Assembly (NCBI RefSeq): GCF_000814325.1
Contig: NZ_JPHF01000002.1
Coordinates: 124,001-188,000 of the forward strand
Origin: Flavihumibacter sp. ZG627
GTDB lineage: Bacteria > Bacteroidota > Bacteroidia > Chitinophagales > Chitinophagaceae
Direction of reading: 5' to 3'
Length of the DNA: 64,000 nt
In this document: positions 1 to 8,277 of the stretch, one piece after another
Position numbering within the stretch: position 1 is the first letter of the stretch
Layout of the letters: every line of letters starts with the position of its first letter
Notes under the pieces: model-generated
Told to the model about the DNA's origin: nothing
Databases searched by the model: none
Seen by the model: only the letters and a program-made list of their open reading frames with translations
Translations under genes and position numbers: made by a program

Positions 1-382
1 AATCGATGAGGAATTGGTAATTCCATACCGAATCCTGCCTTTGCAGGTTAATATAGGTGCTTTCCAGTCCTATATATTTCAACTCGATCTTATCCTTGAA
101 GAAAAACCAGTCGGTTATATTCACTTTAACGGCACCCGCATAAAGAAGGGTATCCTTATTATGATCTCTCACGAGGGTTCCTTTCAATTCAAGTTTGTCA
201 AAGAATTCGAGATCTATATAGCTCACTTTAACCTCGGTATTCAGGGCTTTTGAAAGACGGCTGGCAGCCTGTTTAACAAGGAAATTCTGAACAGGCCTTG
301 TTTGCAGGGAGAAATATATCAACACCACCAATAAAAGCAGCGAAAGAAGAATGTAGCCAATTATGGAGAGTACTCTTTTCAG
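1..382 (-). CDS. tamB: TamB-like translocation/assembly protein, N-terminal part only
   Basis: The gene runs off the left edge of the window, so only about 127 N-terminal residues are seen. They show a basic start (LKRVL), one hydrophobic anchor of about 20 residues, then a conserved TamB/DUF490 entry region with motifs RLSKALNTEV, LVRDHNKDTLLYAG and ITDWFFFKDK. TamB-type proteins are inner-membrane-anchored, span the periplasm and help build or feed the outer membrane. The start is a problem: the frame is open back to a stop at 416-418, but there is no ATG, GTG or TTG before the membrane helix. The CTG at 380-382 is the most plausible start by family alignment; an ATT at 404-406 or a sequence error is possible. 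The family call is fairly firm; the start is not. Confidence 0.75.
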   Translation of the reverse strand, partial: MKRVLSIIGYILLSLLLLVVLIYFSLQTRPVQNFLVKQAASRLSKALNTEVKVSYIDLEFFDKLELKGTLVRDHNKDTLLYAGAVKVNITDWFFFKDKIELKYIGLESTYINLQRQDSVWNYQFLID

Positions 383-461
383 GATCCGGTAATTATGGGT
401 AAAAATAATTATTCGCTACTTTGCGCCCCTTGTTATTTTTATAAACTAACGAAATTAATAT

Positions 462-605
462 ATGAGATGCATATTCTTCCTTGCTGCAGTACTGCTTTTT
501 AACAGCCTGTTGGCTCAGGATAAAGATGGCAGGCAGGTCATCTACCCTGGCGTTACCAGGGCAGATGGAACATTATGGTTGAAATATATTAAACTGAGAT
601 CTTAG
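462..605 (+). CDS. Small secreted peptide, 47 residues, unknown function
   Basis: This 47-codon frame begins with an evident signal peptide (MRCIFFLAAVLLFNSLLAQ) and leaves a mature peptide of only about 28 residues with the stretch VTRADGTLWLKYIKLRS. A sequence close to the phylum -7 element (TACTTTG, about 415-422) lies upstream. The stop codon overlaps the 3' end of the convergent kdsA gene by four bases. It is divergent from tamB. I do not recognise a family. It could be a genuine secreted peptide or the surviving head of a longer gene; the clean signal peptide and Ala-Gln cleavage site, common in this genome, favour a real translated gene. Confidence 0.5.
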   Translation: MRCIFFLAAVLLFNSLLAQDKDGRQVIYPGVTRADGTLWLKYIKLRS

Positions 606-1420
606 AGCACTTTTCTCAACCGCACCAGTTCTTCCAGTAAGCCTTCCAGCCTGTTAAGCTGAAGCATATTGGCCCCATCACTTTTTGCAACGGCCGGATT
701 AGGATGTGTTTCAATGAAAAGCCCATCGGCTCCTGCAGCTAAGGCAGCTTTTGCGATGGTGCCTATCATAGCCGGGTTTCCTCCTGTAACACCCGATGTT
801 TGGTTGGGTTGTTGAAGGCTATGCGTCACATCCATCACTACGGGAACGCCATGTTCTTTCATCCAGGGTATATTCCTGAAATCCACAACAAGATCCTGGT
901 AGCCAAAACTGTTTCCCCTTTCAGTAAGAATGATCTTGTCATTTCCTGCATTGCGGATCTTTTCAACCGCAAATTTCATGGCCGGACCACTAAGGAATTG
1001 TCCCTTTTTAACATTGATCACCTTACCTGTTTCTGCAGCAGCAATGAGAAGATCGGTTTGCCTGCATAAAAAAGCAGGTATCTGCAAGAGGTCGGCATAT
1101 TGAGCAGCGGGTGCTGCCTCATCATGTGCATGAATATCGGTAATGGTGGGAAGATTGAATCTTTCCCCTGTCTTTTTTAATAAGGAAAGTCCGGTAGCAT
1201 CGCCGAGGCCGGTGAATGAACTGGCACTGGTTCGGTTCGCTTTGCGGTAGGATGATTTAAAAATATAGGGGATGCCTAACCGGCTGCAGACAGTACTTAC
1301 TTTTTCTGCCACTTCCATAAGCAGCTCTTCGCTTTCTATTACACATGGGCCTGCAATCAGGAAGAAGTTTTTTTCATCATACGTCTGGCCTATGAAAAGG
1401 TCCTTTAGAAATTGTTCCAT
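602..1420 (-). CDS. kdsA: 3-deoxy-8-phosphooctulonate synthase (Kdo8P synthase)
   Basis: KdsA condenses phosphoenolpyruvate with arabinose 5-phosphate to Kdo 8-phosphate, the committed step to the inner core sugar of lipopolysaccharide. The 272-residue protein has the family motifs IAGPCVIES (about 22-30), KSSYRKANRTS, PAFLCRQTDLL, TERGNSFGYQDLVVDFR and FIETHPNP. The cysteine in IAGPC (residue 26) lines up with the metal-ligand cysteine of the metal-dependent KdsA class, so this enzyme should need a divalent metal. The ATG at 1418-1420 is chosen over upstream codons because it gives the usual length and because a strong -7 element (TATATTTG) lies directly before it. The 3' end overlaps the small convergent gene. 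Confidence 0.95.
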   Translation of the reverse strand: MEQFLKDLFIGQTYDEKNFFLIAGPCVIESEELLMEVAEKVSTVCSRLGIPYIFKSSYRKANRTSASSFTGLGDATGLSLLKKTGERFNLPTITDIHAHDEAAPAAQYADLLQIPAFLCRQTDLLIAAAETGKVINVKKGQFLSGPAMKFAVEKIRNAGNDKIILTERGNSFGYQDLVVDFRNIPWMKEHGVPVVMDVTHSLQQPNQTSGVTGGNPAMIGTIAKAALAAGADGLFIETHPNPAVAKSDGANMLQLNRLEGLLEELVRLRKVL

Positions 1421-1423
1421 GTG

Positions 1424-1431
1424 CAAATATA
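1424..1431 (-). promoter_or_regulatory. -7 promoter element of kdsA
   Basis: TATATTTG on the minus strand matches the Bacteroidota -7 consensus TAnnTTTG exactly. Only three bases separate it from the kdsA ATG, so the transcript should be leaderless or nearly so. Confidence 0.6.
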
Positions 1432-1490
1432 ATAACACTGGCAATGACGTAATCGATTGCATGAAAGTTTCAAATCTCATTGTTCCTTCT

Positions 1491-1498
1491 TAGGTTTG
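1491..1498 (+). promoter_or_regulatory. -7 promoter element of the threonine dehydrogenase gene
   Basis: TAGGTTTG matches TAnnTTTG exactly. It lies 20 bases before the chosen ATG and supports that start over the upstream in-frame TTG at 1513. Confidence 0.55.
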
Positions 1499-1518
1499 CA
1501 GCCATCAAATGATTGCAA

Positions 1519-2469
1519 ATGACCAAAGAAAAGATTCTGGTGATCGGTGCCTGCGGACAGATCGGCGTTGAACTTACCCTGGCACTGAGAAAAATTTATG
1601 GCAATAGTAATGTCATCGCTTCTGATCTCCGCGAGGAAAATGAGCTCCTTCGTGGTACTGGTCCTTATGTATCCATTGATGCGCTGAACAAGGAAATGCT
1701 GCATGTTCAGGTGATCAGGCAGAATATTACCCAGGTATACCTGCTGGCGGCAATTCTTTCTGCTACCGGCGAAAAGAATCCTAACCTGGCCTGGCATCTC
1801 AATATGCAAAGCCTGCTGAATATCCTGGATATTGCCAGGGAAGAGAAACTGCATAAAGTTTACTGGCCATCTTCCATTGCAGTATTCGGTCCTACATCGC
1901 CCAAGCAGAATTGTCCCCAGTATACCATCATTGAGCCTACCACAGTTTATGGCATTTCAAAATATGCAGGCGAATTCTGGTGTAATTATTACTTCCAGCG
2001 TTTTGGCGTTGACGTGAGAAGCCTGCGATATCCGGGACTGATCTCATATAAGTCGGCCCCAGGTGGCGGTACAACTGATTATGCAGTTGAAATATTCCAT
2101 GAAGCACTGGAAGAAAAAAAGTACGAATGTTTCCTGAAAGAGGATACCTATCTTCCCATGATGTATATGCCGGATGCCATTCGTGCAACCATTGAACTCA
2201 TGGAGGCACCAGCCGAAAGTATTTCAGTGAGAACCAGTTATAACCTGGCGGCAATGAGCTTTTCACCGCGGGAAATAACCAATGCGATCCATAAACATAT
2301 CCCGGATTTTAAGATGAGTTATAAGCCTGATTACCGGCAGAATATAGCCGATAGCTGGCCACAGAGTATTGATGATTCTATTGCACGGCGCGACTGGGGC
2401 TGGAACCACCAATATGACCTGGAAAGAATGACGGCTGATATGCTGGAAAATCTTAAGGAGAATTTATGA
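1519..2469 (+). CDS. L-threonine 3-dehydrogenase, short-chain (SDR) type
   Basis: This is a 316-residue extended SDR enzyme that most resembles the NAD-dependent threonine dehydrogenases of Bacteroidota, which oxidise threonine to 2-amino-3-ketobutyrate. It has the Rossmann motif GACGQIG (10-16), a catalytic Ser in WPSSIAVFG and the YxxxK pair at Tyr144 and Lys148 in TTVYGISKYAGE. The motif SLRYPGLISYKSAPGGGTTDYA is typical of this threonine dehydrogenase branch and separates it from UDP-glucose epimerases. The next enzyme of the pathway (2-amino-3-ketobutyrate CoA ligase) is not in the window. The gene is transcribed alone from a clear -7 element. A related sugar-nucleotide epimerase is the main alternative. 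Confidence 0.85.
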   Translation: MTKEKILVIGACGQIGVELTLALRKIYGNSNVIASDLREENELLRGTGPYVSIDALNKEMLHVQVIRQNITQVYLLAAILSATGEKNPNLAWHLNMQSLLNILDIAREEKLHKVYWPSSIAVFGPTSPKQNCPQYTIIEPTTVYGISKYAGEFWCNYYFQRFGVDVRSLRYPGLISYKSAPGGGTTDYAVEIFHEALEEKKYECFLKEDTYLPMMYMPDAIRATIELMEAPAESISVRTSYNLAAMSFSPREITNAIHKHIPDFKMSYKPDYRQNIADSWPQSIDDSIARRDWGWNHQYDLERMTADMLENLKENL

Positions 2470-2480
2470 CCCCTGCCACC

Positions 2481-2488
2481 TAATTTTG
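2481..2488 (+). promoter_or_regulatory. -7 promoter element before the TlpA-like gene
   Basis: TAATTTTG matches TAnnTTTG exactly and ends six bases before the ATG at 2495, implying an almost leaderless transcript. It excludes the in-frame TTG at 2486 as the start. Confidence 0.55.
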
Positions 2489-2494
2489 CAGGCT

Positions 2495-3730
2495 ATGAAG
2501 CGCATACCTGCCCTGTTGTTTATTCTTTTATTTTATGTAACTGGTGCCCATGCCCAGCAACTCCGTTCCGGACTTTGGAAAGCGGCCCTCCAGCGGGCAG
2601 ATGGCAATGATATCGTTTTCAACTTTGACATAAGCTATGAAAAGCAGCTGCCAGTGATCCGTATCCGCAATGCGGAAGAAAGGCTGGAAGTTCGTCAGGT
2701 GAAAGTTGAAAGGGATTCTGTTTTCATTGATATGCCATTTTTTGAATCCTACTTCAAATTGCAAATGCAACCCGATGGGTTGTCGCTCCGCGGTAATTGG
2801 ATCAAAGCCACCAGTACAGGAAAAGATGTTGTTATGCCTTTCATTGCAAGGCATGGTTCAGAACCAAGATTTCCTTCCGGAAAGGCTCCTGCTACCAATA
2901 TCAGCGGCAGGTGGGATATGGAAATTATACGCCCTGCCGGCGGTACAAGGCCTGCCATTGCGGAGCTGATACAGGAGGGATCAAAACTCACAGGAACCAT
3001 CCTGACACCATCTGGCGATTACCGCTTCCTGGAAGGTGTGGTAAATGGCGACAGTTTATTCCTTTCAACGTTTGACGGAAGCCATGCCTATGTTTTTTCG
3101 GCACATATCGGCAATGATCAAACGATAAAGGGTGGATACTTTTACTCGGGACCTTCACATAAAGAAGCCTTCTCAGCAAGGAAAAACGCTAATGCAAAAC
3201 TTGACCTTGGTAACGTCAGCATCTTTGTTAAACCGGGGCAGGATAAATTGAATTTCCGTTTTCCCGATATTGATGGAAATCATGTTGGTATAAAAGATGA
3301 TAAATTCAAAAACAAGGTGGTTGTGATTCAGTTAATGGGTAGCTGGTGTCCTAATTGTATGGATGAAACAAATTTTCTCAGTAATTACTATCGTAATAAC
3401 AAGCAGCGTGGAATTGAAATGGTGGCACTTGCCTATGAATATAGTACAGACCTGGAGAGGTCAAGGAAAAGCCTTCGTAAATTTCAACAGCGATTCAATG
3501 TCGACTATCCGATCCTGATCACGCCTGTAACTAGTTCAGATACGTTGCGTACCGAAAAAACATTGCCCCAGCTTACAGCAATTAAAGTATTTCCAAGCAC
3601 TATTTTCCTTGGAAAAGACGGCCGCGTGGCGAAGGTACATTCAGGGTTTTATGGTCCCGCAACAGGAGATCGCTATACAGAATATATCAGGGAGTTTGAA
3701 GAAACGGTCAACAGTTTACTGGCTGAATAA
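2495..3730 (+). CDS. Exported TlpA-like thiol:disulfide protein with long N-terminal region
   Basis: The 411-residue protein starts with a signal peptide (MKRIPALLFILLF...AHAQ). Residues about 25-250 form a beta-rich region without a clear catalytic motif, as in many Bacteroidota TlpA-family proteins. The C-terminal third is a thioredoxin fold of the AhpC/TSA-TlpA type with the redox pair in SWCPNC (Cys285, Cys288) and the cis-proline region FPSTIFLGKDG. It probably acts in the periplasm, reducing or oxidising disulfides of exported proteins. It stands alone and converges on dapB with a gap of only three bases. The exact substrate cannot be read from the sequence. Confidence 0.85.
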   Translation: MKRIPALLFILLFYVTGAHAQQLRSGLWKAALQRADGNDIVFNFDISYEKQLPVIRIRNAEERLEVRQVKVERDSVFIDMPFFESYFKLQMQPDGLSLRGNWIKATSTGKDVVMPFIARHGSEPRFPSGKAPATNISGRWDMEIIRPAGGTRPAIAELIQEGSKLTGTILTPSGDYRFLEGVVNGDSLFLSTFDGSHAYVFSAHIGNDQTIKGGYFYSGPSHKEAFSARKNANAKLDLGNVSIFVKPGQDKLNFRFPDIDGNHVGIKDDKFKNKVVVIQLMGSWCPNCMDETNFLSNYYRNNKQRGIEMVALAYEYSTDLERSRKSLRKFQQRFNVDYPILITPVTSSDTLRTEKTLPQLTAIKVFPSTIFLGKDGRVAKVHSGFYGPATGDRYTEYIREFEETVNSLLAE

Positions 3731-3733
3731 TCA

Positions 3734-4450
3734 CTAAAGCCCAAGTACGTCTTTCATTGTGTAAATCCCTTTTTTACCAAAGATGAATTCCGCAGCAAGA
3801 ATAGCTCCGGTTGCAAACCCCGTTCTGTTGTGGGCAGTATGGATGATCTCAATATCATCAATAGGTGAGCTGTACAAAACGCTATGTGTTCCCGGGGCAG
3901 GGTCAACACGTTCACTAATGATCTCCAGTTCTTCAGGATTATTACTGGCATTATTCACCCATTTTTTAATTCTGGGTATTTGCTGCATTACCTGATCGGC
4001 TAATGTTACTGCAGTACCACTTGGTGCATCCTTTTTTTCGGTATGATGTATTTCCGTCATCGACACTTCATAGGCAGGCTGGTTGGTCATAAGCGTTGCC
4101 AGAAGTTTATTCACCTCAAAGAAAATATTAACACCAACTGAGTAGTTGCTTGAATACAAAAATGCACCTTGTTGCTGAAGACAGTATTCTTCAACAGCTT
4201 CTAATTTATCGAGCCATCCTGTTGATCCGCATACCACAGGAATCTTGTATTCAAGAAGTTTCATGATATTATTGAAAGCGCTGTGGGGACTGGTAAATTC
4301 TATGGCTACATCAGCTTTGGCAATATTCTCCCTGTTAAGGTCGGACGCGTTGTCCACATCTATTTTCAGCACAATTTCATGCCCTCTCTGCAGCGCAATC
4401 TCTTCAATGGCTTTTCCCATTTTGCCGTAGCCTACCAATGCTATTTTCAT
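3734..4450 (-). CDS. dapB: 4-hydroxy-tetrahydrodipicolinate reductase
   Basis: DapB reduces 4-hydroxy-tetrahydrodipicolinate in the diaminopimelate/lysine pathway. The 238-residue protein has the nucleotide-binding motif GYGKMGKAIE at the N-terminus, the segment VVCGSTGW, and the signature EIHHTEKKDAPSGTA holding the catalytic His and Lys. The length is normal for the short Bacteroidota form. It is the last gene of a parA-parB-DUF5683-dapB run on the minus strand, 27 bases after the DUF5683 gene; this order is common in the phylum. dapD, another gene of the same pathway, lies 6 kb away on the other strand. Confidence 0.95.
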   Translation of the reverse strand: MKIALVGYGKMGKAIEEIALQRGHEIVLKIDVDNASDLNRENIAKADVAIEFTSPHSAFNNIMKLLEYKIPVVCGSTGWLDKLEAVEEYCLQQQGAFLYSSNYSVGVNIFFEVNKLLATLMTNQPAYEVSMTEIHHTEKKDAPSGTAVTLADQVMQQIPRIKKWVNNASNNPEELEIISERVDPAPGTHSVLYSSPIDDIEIIHTAHNRTGFATGAILAAEFIFGKKGIYTMKDVLGL

Positions 4451-4477
4451 ATTGATCAGAAATTAAAGAAATGCAAT

Positions 4478-5140
4478 TTAGGGAGAAATGGGCAGAAGAC
4501 GCGGTCGGGCCTTGTGGATGTCCAACACAAGGGATAGTCCGGTTAAAGAGCCCGGCGTATTTCCATTCTGGCTCATATTGGTGGGAAGCATGGGTTTGAT
4601 CTTCATGCTGAGGTTGGGACTAACATCAAAATCTTTCAGATGGGCATCAACCGTTGCATCAACCACATTAAGTCCCCAGAATAGCAGGAAAACAAGAACC
4701 GAATAATCAATATTTCTTCTTGACTCATTACGGAAATTTCGCAATGAATTGGTGTAATTGCCCCTCACAAATGGTTTGAGATATTCAGCCACCGATTCAT
4801 ATTTGGATGTGTCTCCTTCAACCGAAACCTGGTATGCATAACGCACATCCCTGTAAACTTTTATATTATCTGCAAATACATAGCCGGTAGCACCCAATGC
4901 GCCATATATGATGGGAATCTTCCAGTATTTTTTATTGTATGCCTGTCCCCAGCCCGGTAATATGGCTGATCGTATTATCGCTTTCCTTGGGCTATGCTTT
5001 TTCACAGTATCACCTGTGATATTTGCCTTGAGCAGTACTGCAGAATCAATGATGAGGGTTTGTGTACTATCCTGGGCATGGGAAAGTGATCTGCATAGCA
5101 GTAAAGAAAATAGCAGAATGATTACCCGGGTTTGTTTCAT
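4478..5140 (-). CDS. DUF5683 domain membrane protein
   Basis: The 220-residue protein has a signal peptide (to about residue 22), a short linker, and the DUF5683 core: SAILPGWGQAYNKKYWKIP followed by a hydrophobic helix (about 83-95), a charged segment with tyrosines, and a second hydrophobic helix (VLVFLLFWGLNVVDATVDAHL). Proteins of this family sit between parB and dapB in many Bacteroidota and their function is not established. It begins four bases after the parB stop, which suggests co-transcription and possibly a cell-envelope role tied to the chromosome segregation genes; that link is inference from order only. Confidence 0.85.
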   Translation of the reverse strand: MKQTRVIILLFSLLLCRSLSHAQDSTQTLIIDSAVLLKANITGDTVKKHSPRKAIIRSAILPGWGQAYNKKYWKIPIIYGALGATGYVFADNIKVYRDVRYAYQVSVEGDTSKYESVAEYLKPFVRGNYTNSLRNFRNESRRNIDYSVLVFLLFWGLNVVDATVDAHLKDFDVSPNLSMKIKPMLPTNMSQNGNTPGSLTGLSLVLDIHKARPRLLPISP

Positions 5141-5144
5141 GTCT

Positions 5145-6062
5145 TTAGTTCACATCAACTCCCATTGCTTCAAGGATCTTATTCAATTCCTGGATCGAAT
5201 AATACTCCAGTGTAATATTGCCATGCCCTTTCTTGTTATGGTTCAATTTTACCCGGGTGCTGAAATGTGATGCTAAATTATCCTCTATTTTTTTATAGGC
5301 AGGAGGAAGTGCAAGTTTTGCGGCATTTTTAACAGCGGGAACATCTTCCTTGTAAAGTTTACGCACCAACTCTTCCGTTTGGCGAACAGATAATCCTTTG
5401 TTCTTAATCTCGTTGAAAATATATAGCTGCTTATCTACCAGGTCAACATTGATAAGTGCACGGGCATGGCCCATACTAACGGTTCCATTGCGTACGGCTA
5501 CCTGGATATCGGGTGGCAGTTTAAGTAGTCTGACATAGTTGGCAACAGTGCTTCTTTCTTTTCCCATTCTCTCTGCAACCTGTTCCTGGGTATAGTTCAG
5601 CTCATCCATCATCCGCTTGTAGCTGAGGCTAACCTCAATGGCGTTGAGGTCTTCACGCTGGAGGTTTTCCAGAAGTGCAAGCTCAAGAAGTTGCTGGTCA
5701 TCTGCCTGGCGGATATAGGCAGGCATATCTTTAAGTCCCGCTATCTTGGAAGCCCTGAATCTTCTTTCTCCTGAAATAAGGCGATACTTGCCGGATGGAA
5801 GTTTTGATACAGTTATTGGTTGAATGATATCATGTATCCTGATAGAAGCAGCGAGTTCGTTCAGCGCCTGCTCGTCAAAATCATGACGCGGTTGCTTTGG
5901 ATTGGTTTCGATCTGACCAATCGGTATGCGCATCATGCCGGTGGCCGCTTCAACCACCTGAGGTTTTAATTGTCCCGCAGTATTTTTTAAATCAGCATCA
6001 ATATTCTGTAAAAGGGAACGGATTCCTTTTCCTAAGGCGTCTTTTTTATTGGGACTATTCAT
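5145..6062 (-). CDS. parB: Chromosome partitioning protein ParB
   Basis: ParB binds parS sites, spreads on DNA as a CTP-dependent clamp and works with ParA in chromosome segregation. The 305-residue protein has the N-terminal CTPase/ParB domain with the arginine-rich motif GERRFRASKIAG (about 98-109), a central helix-turn-helix (YTQEQVAERMGKERSTVANY) and SMGHARALINV in the linker domain, then a C-terminal dimerisation region. It follows parA by 38 bases. I looked for a CACGTG-centred parS palindrome in the parAB region and found none, so its binding sites must lie elsewhere or have another sequence. Confidence 0.95.
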   Translation of the reverse strand: MNSPNKKDALGKGIRSLLQNIDADLKNTAGQLKPQVVEAATGMMRIPIGQIETNPKQPRHDFDEQALNELAASIRIHDIIQPITVSKLPSGKYRLISGERRFRASKIAGLKDMPAYIRQADDQQLLELALLENLQREDLNAIEVSLSYKRMMDELNYTQEQVAERMGKERSTVANYVRLLKLPPDIQVAVRNGTVSMGHARALINVDLVDKQLYIFNEIKNKGLSVRQTEELVRKLYKEDVPAVKNAAKLALPPAYKKIEDNLASHFSTRVKLNHNKKGHGNITLEYYSIQELNKILEAMGVDVN

Positions 6063-6100
6063 TTCTGTATAACAACTTTAAAATTCTAAATCAGGTTGGC

Positions 6101-6928
6101 TTAATCTTCTGTATTGCCTTCTTCTTCCATTTCAATAATCCTGTCTTCCTGTTTGATCCTGGTCATATTGTTCTTCTGCAATATTTCCTTGGCGAGATTA
6201 AGGTAGTTCACAGAACCCTTGCTATAGGCGTCATAGAGAATCACGGGCTTACCCACAGATGGCGCTTCACTGATTCTTGTATTCCGGTGAACGATCGTAT
6301 CAAATACGAGTTCATCAAAGTGACGGCGAACTTCACTCACTACCTGGTTGCATAGCCGAAGGCGACCATCATACATGGTCATTAGTATCCCTTCAATAGC
6401 AAGTTCCTGGTTGAGCCTGTTCTGCACGATCTTTATTGTATTGAGTAATTTTCCCAATCCTTCCAATGCAAAAAATTCGGTTTGAACCGGAACAATAACA
6501 GAATTGGCTGCGGTTAATGCATTCACCGTTATAAGACCAAGTGAAGGAGAACAATCAATCACGATAAAATCATAATCATCCTGGATAGGCTGCAATATTC
6601 CCTTTAATACATTTTCACGGTTGGGATAATTGATCATTTCAATTTCCGCTCCCACCAAATCAATATGGGATGGTACCACATCGAGGTGGGGGATATCCGT
6701 TTTCAGGATCACATCCCTGATAGGTGTACCATTCACCATGCAATCATACAGGCTCTGGGTGATATTATGAAGATCGAAACCCGTTCCAGTGGTACTGTTG
6801 GCCTGCGGGTCAGCATCTACCAGTAATGTCCTGTATTCAAGTACCGCAAAGCTTGCTGCCAGGTTAATGGCAGTGGTAGTTTTTCCGACACCACCTTTCT
6901 GATTTGCTACGCCAATTATTCTTGCCAT
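6101..6928 (-). CDS. parA: Chromosome partitioning ATPase ParA (Soj family)
   Basis: This 275-residue ATPase carries the deviant Walker A motif KGGVGKTTT (from residue 11), the switch segment [11 protein letters not shown] and the Walker B-like [12 protein letters not shown]. It forms ATP-dependent dimers on the nucleoid and pulls ParB-parS complexes. The N-terminus starts directly at the Walker box without an extra DNA-binding domain, which marks it as the chromosomal Soj type and not a plasmid ParA. The start is preceded by a purine-rich GAGGAGAA sequence, one of the few Shine-Dalgarno-like sites in this window. It leads the parA-parB-DUF5683-dapB run. Confidence 0.95.
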   Translation of the reverse strand: MARIIGVANQKGGVGKTTTAINLAASFAVLEYRTLLVDADPQANSTTGTGFDLHNITQSLYDCMVNGTPIRDVILKTDIPHLDVVPSHIDLVGAEIEMINYPNRENVLKGILQPIQDDYDFIVIDCSPSLGLITVNALTAANSVIVPVQTEFFALEGLGKLLNTIKIVQNRLNQELAIEGILMTMYDGRLRLCNQVVSEVRRHFDELVFDTIVHRNTRISEAPSVGKPVILYDAYSKGSVNYLNLAKEILQKNNMTRIKQEDRIIEMEEEGNTED

Positions 6929-6967
6929 ATTATTCTCCTCGTTCTTTCTTGTTTTCAGGGATTCTTA

Positions 6968-7648
6968 TCAGAGGGAAATGGTATCACCAATTGTAACAAG
7001 GTGAAGCCTTTTTCCTGCTGCTGCAAATACCTGTTTTGCAGCATTATGATCTATTTTAATATATCCGAATGTGTCATAATGAACGCCAATAACTTGCTGG
7101 CACTGTATCATTTCAGCGCAGGCAAGTGCATCGGCAGCATCCATCGTAAAGTTGTCGCCAATAGGTAACACCGCAAAATTAAGTTTTGCCCATCGTGGAA
7201 TAAGCTGCATATCAAGGGTTAATGCGGTATCACCACTATAATAGAAGTTGCCAGCATCTGTGAAGACGATAAATCCTACCGGATTGCCACCATAGCTTCC
7301 ATCGGGGAGGCCGGAAGAATGCTGTGCCACCACGCATTTGACCCTGAAATCATGGAAATCCCACATGCCACCAGTATTCATTGGATGAGTGTTGGCTACA
7401 CCGTTTTTATTCAGCCATTCATGTATTTCCCAATTAGCTACCACTTTTGCACCTGTTCTTTTTGCGATGGCAACACAGTCTGCTATATGATCTGCATGTC
7501 CATGAGAAACCAGGATATAATCTGCCTCAACAGCTTCTGCATCAATGCCCGACGCCAATTCATTATAGGTAATGAATGGATCAAACAATAGTTTTTTTCC
7601 ATTTATACGCACTGAAAAGCAGGAATGTCCGTAGTAAGTGAATTGCAT
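6968..7648 (-). CDS. UPF0173-type metal-dependent hydrolase
   Basis: The 226-residue protein is a small metallo-beta-lactamase-fold hydrolase of the UPF0173 (YtkL-like) group. It shows the metal-binding HxHxDH motif in SHGHADHIAD (about 49-58), QHSSGLPDG, the aspartate of YYSGDTAL and a C-terminal GVHYDTF histidine. The family's physiological substrate is unknown. It lies 39 bases before parA on the same strand and could be co-transcribed with the partition genes. A -7 element sits 28 bases upstream. The family call is firm; the reaction is open. Confidence 0.9.
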   Translation of the reverse strand: MQFTYYGHSCFSVRINGKKLLFDPFITYNELASGIDAEAVEADYILVSHGHADHIADCVAIAKRTGAKVVANWEIHEWLNKNGVANTHPMNTGGMWDFHDFRVKCVVAQHSSGLPDGSYGGNPVGFIVFTDAGNFYYSGDTALTLDMQLIPRWAKLNFAVLPIGDNFTMDAADALACAEMIQCQQVIGVHYDTFGYIKIDHNAAKQVFAAAGKRLHLVTIGDTISL

Positions 7649-7676
7649 AATTAGCTCGATTTTAATGTAGGGATGG

Positions 7677-7684
7677 CAAAAATA
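7677..7684 (-). promoter_or_regulatory. -7 promoter element of the UPF0173 gene
   Basis: TATTTTTG on the minus strand matches TAnnTTTG, 28 bases upstream of the ATG at 7648. Confidence 0.45.
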
Positions 7685-7767
7685 ACGTTTCAGGGCATAA
7701 AATCCGGAACAAACCGGGTTGGATGGTGTTATTGAAAGGCAGAATTTTGCACCCAGAATAAAATTGC

Positions 7768-8268
7768 ATGTACACCATCATATCCGGAACCAACCGGCCA
7801 GGAAGTAATACCATTAAAATTGCCAATCAATACAAAGAATTACTGGCAGCAAAAGGAATTGAAGCTGAAATGGTCTCATTAGAAAATTTAGATGTCAGTA
7901 CCCGCAATGAAGGCATCAGGGCATTGGAGAACAGGCTTCTGGCTGATACGGAGAAATTTATTTTCATTTCACCTGAATACAACGGAAGTATCCCCGGGGT
8001 TTTGAAAAGTCTTATCGACAGTACTGATATCAACAGGGTATGGGCCGGGAAGAAAGCACTGTTAACGGGCGTTTCAACAGGGAGGGCAGGAAATCTGCGC
8101 GGGATGGAGCACCTTACAGGGATCCTTCATTATGTCAAAATGATGGTACACCATAACAAACTGCCAATATCAGTTGTGAATGTTTTGCTTAATCTTGATG
8201 GTAGTATAAAAGACGAACCAACACTTGCAGCCATTGACCAGCAGCTTAATGAATTCATAGCATTTTAA
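7768..8268 (+). CDS. NADPH-dependent FMN reductase-family flavoprotein
   Basis: The 166-residue protein has the flavodoxin-like fold signature of the NADPH-dependent FMN reductase family: the phosphate-binding loop GTNRPGSNTIKIA (7-19) and the FMN-contact motif SPEYNGSIPGVLKSLIDS (about 70-87). Such enzymes reduce FMN, quinones, azo dyes or metal oxyanions with NAD(P)H; the substrate here is unknown. It is followed after nine bases by the metallophosphoesterase gene, so the two probably share a transcript. The promoter upstream has only a partial match (GAATTTTG) to the phylum consensus. Confidence 0.85.
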   Translation: MYTIISGTNRPGSNTIKIANQYKELLAAKGIEAEMVSLENLDVSTRNEGIRALENRLLADTEKFIFISPEYNGSIPGVLKSLIDSTDINRVWAGKKALLTGVSTGRAGNLRGMEHLTGILHYVKMMVHHNKLPISVVNVLLNLDGSIKDEPTLAAIDQQLNEFIAF

Positions 8269-8277
8269 AAGAACAAC

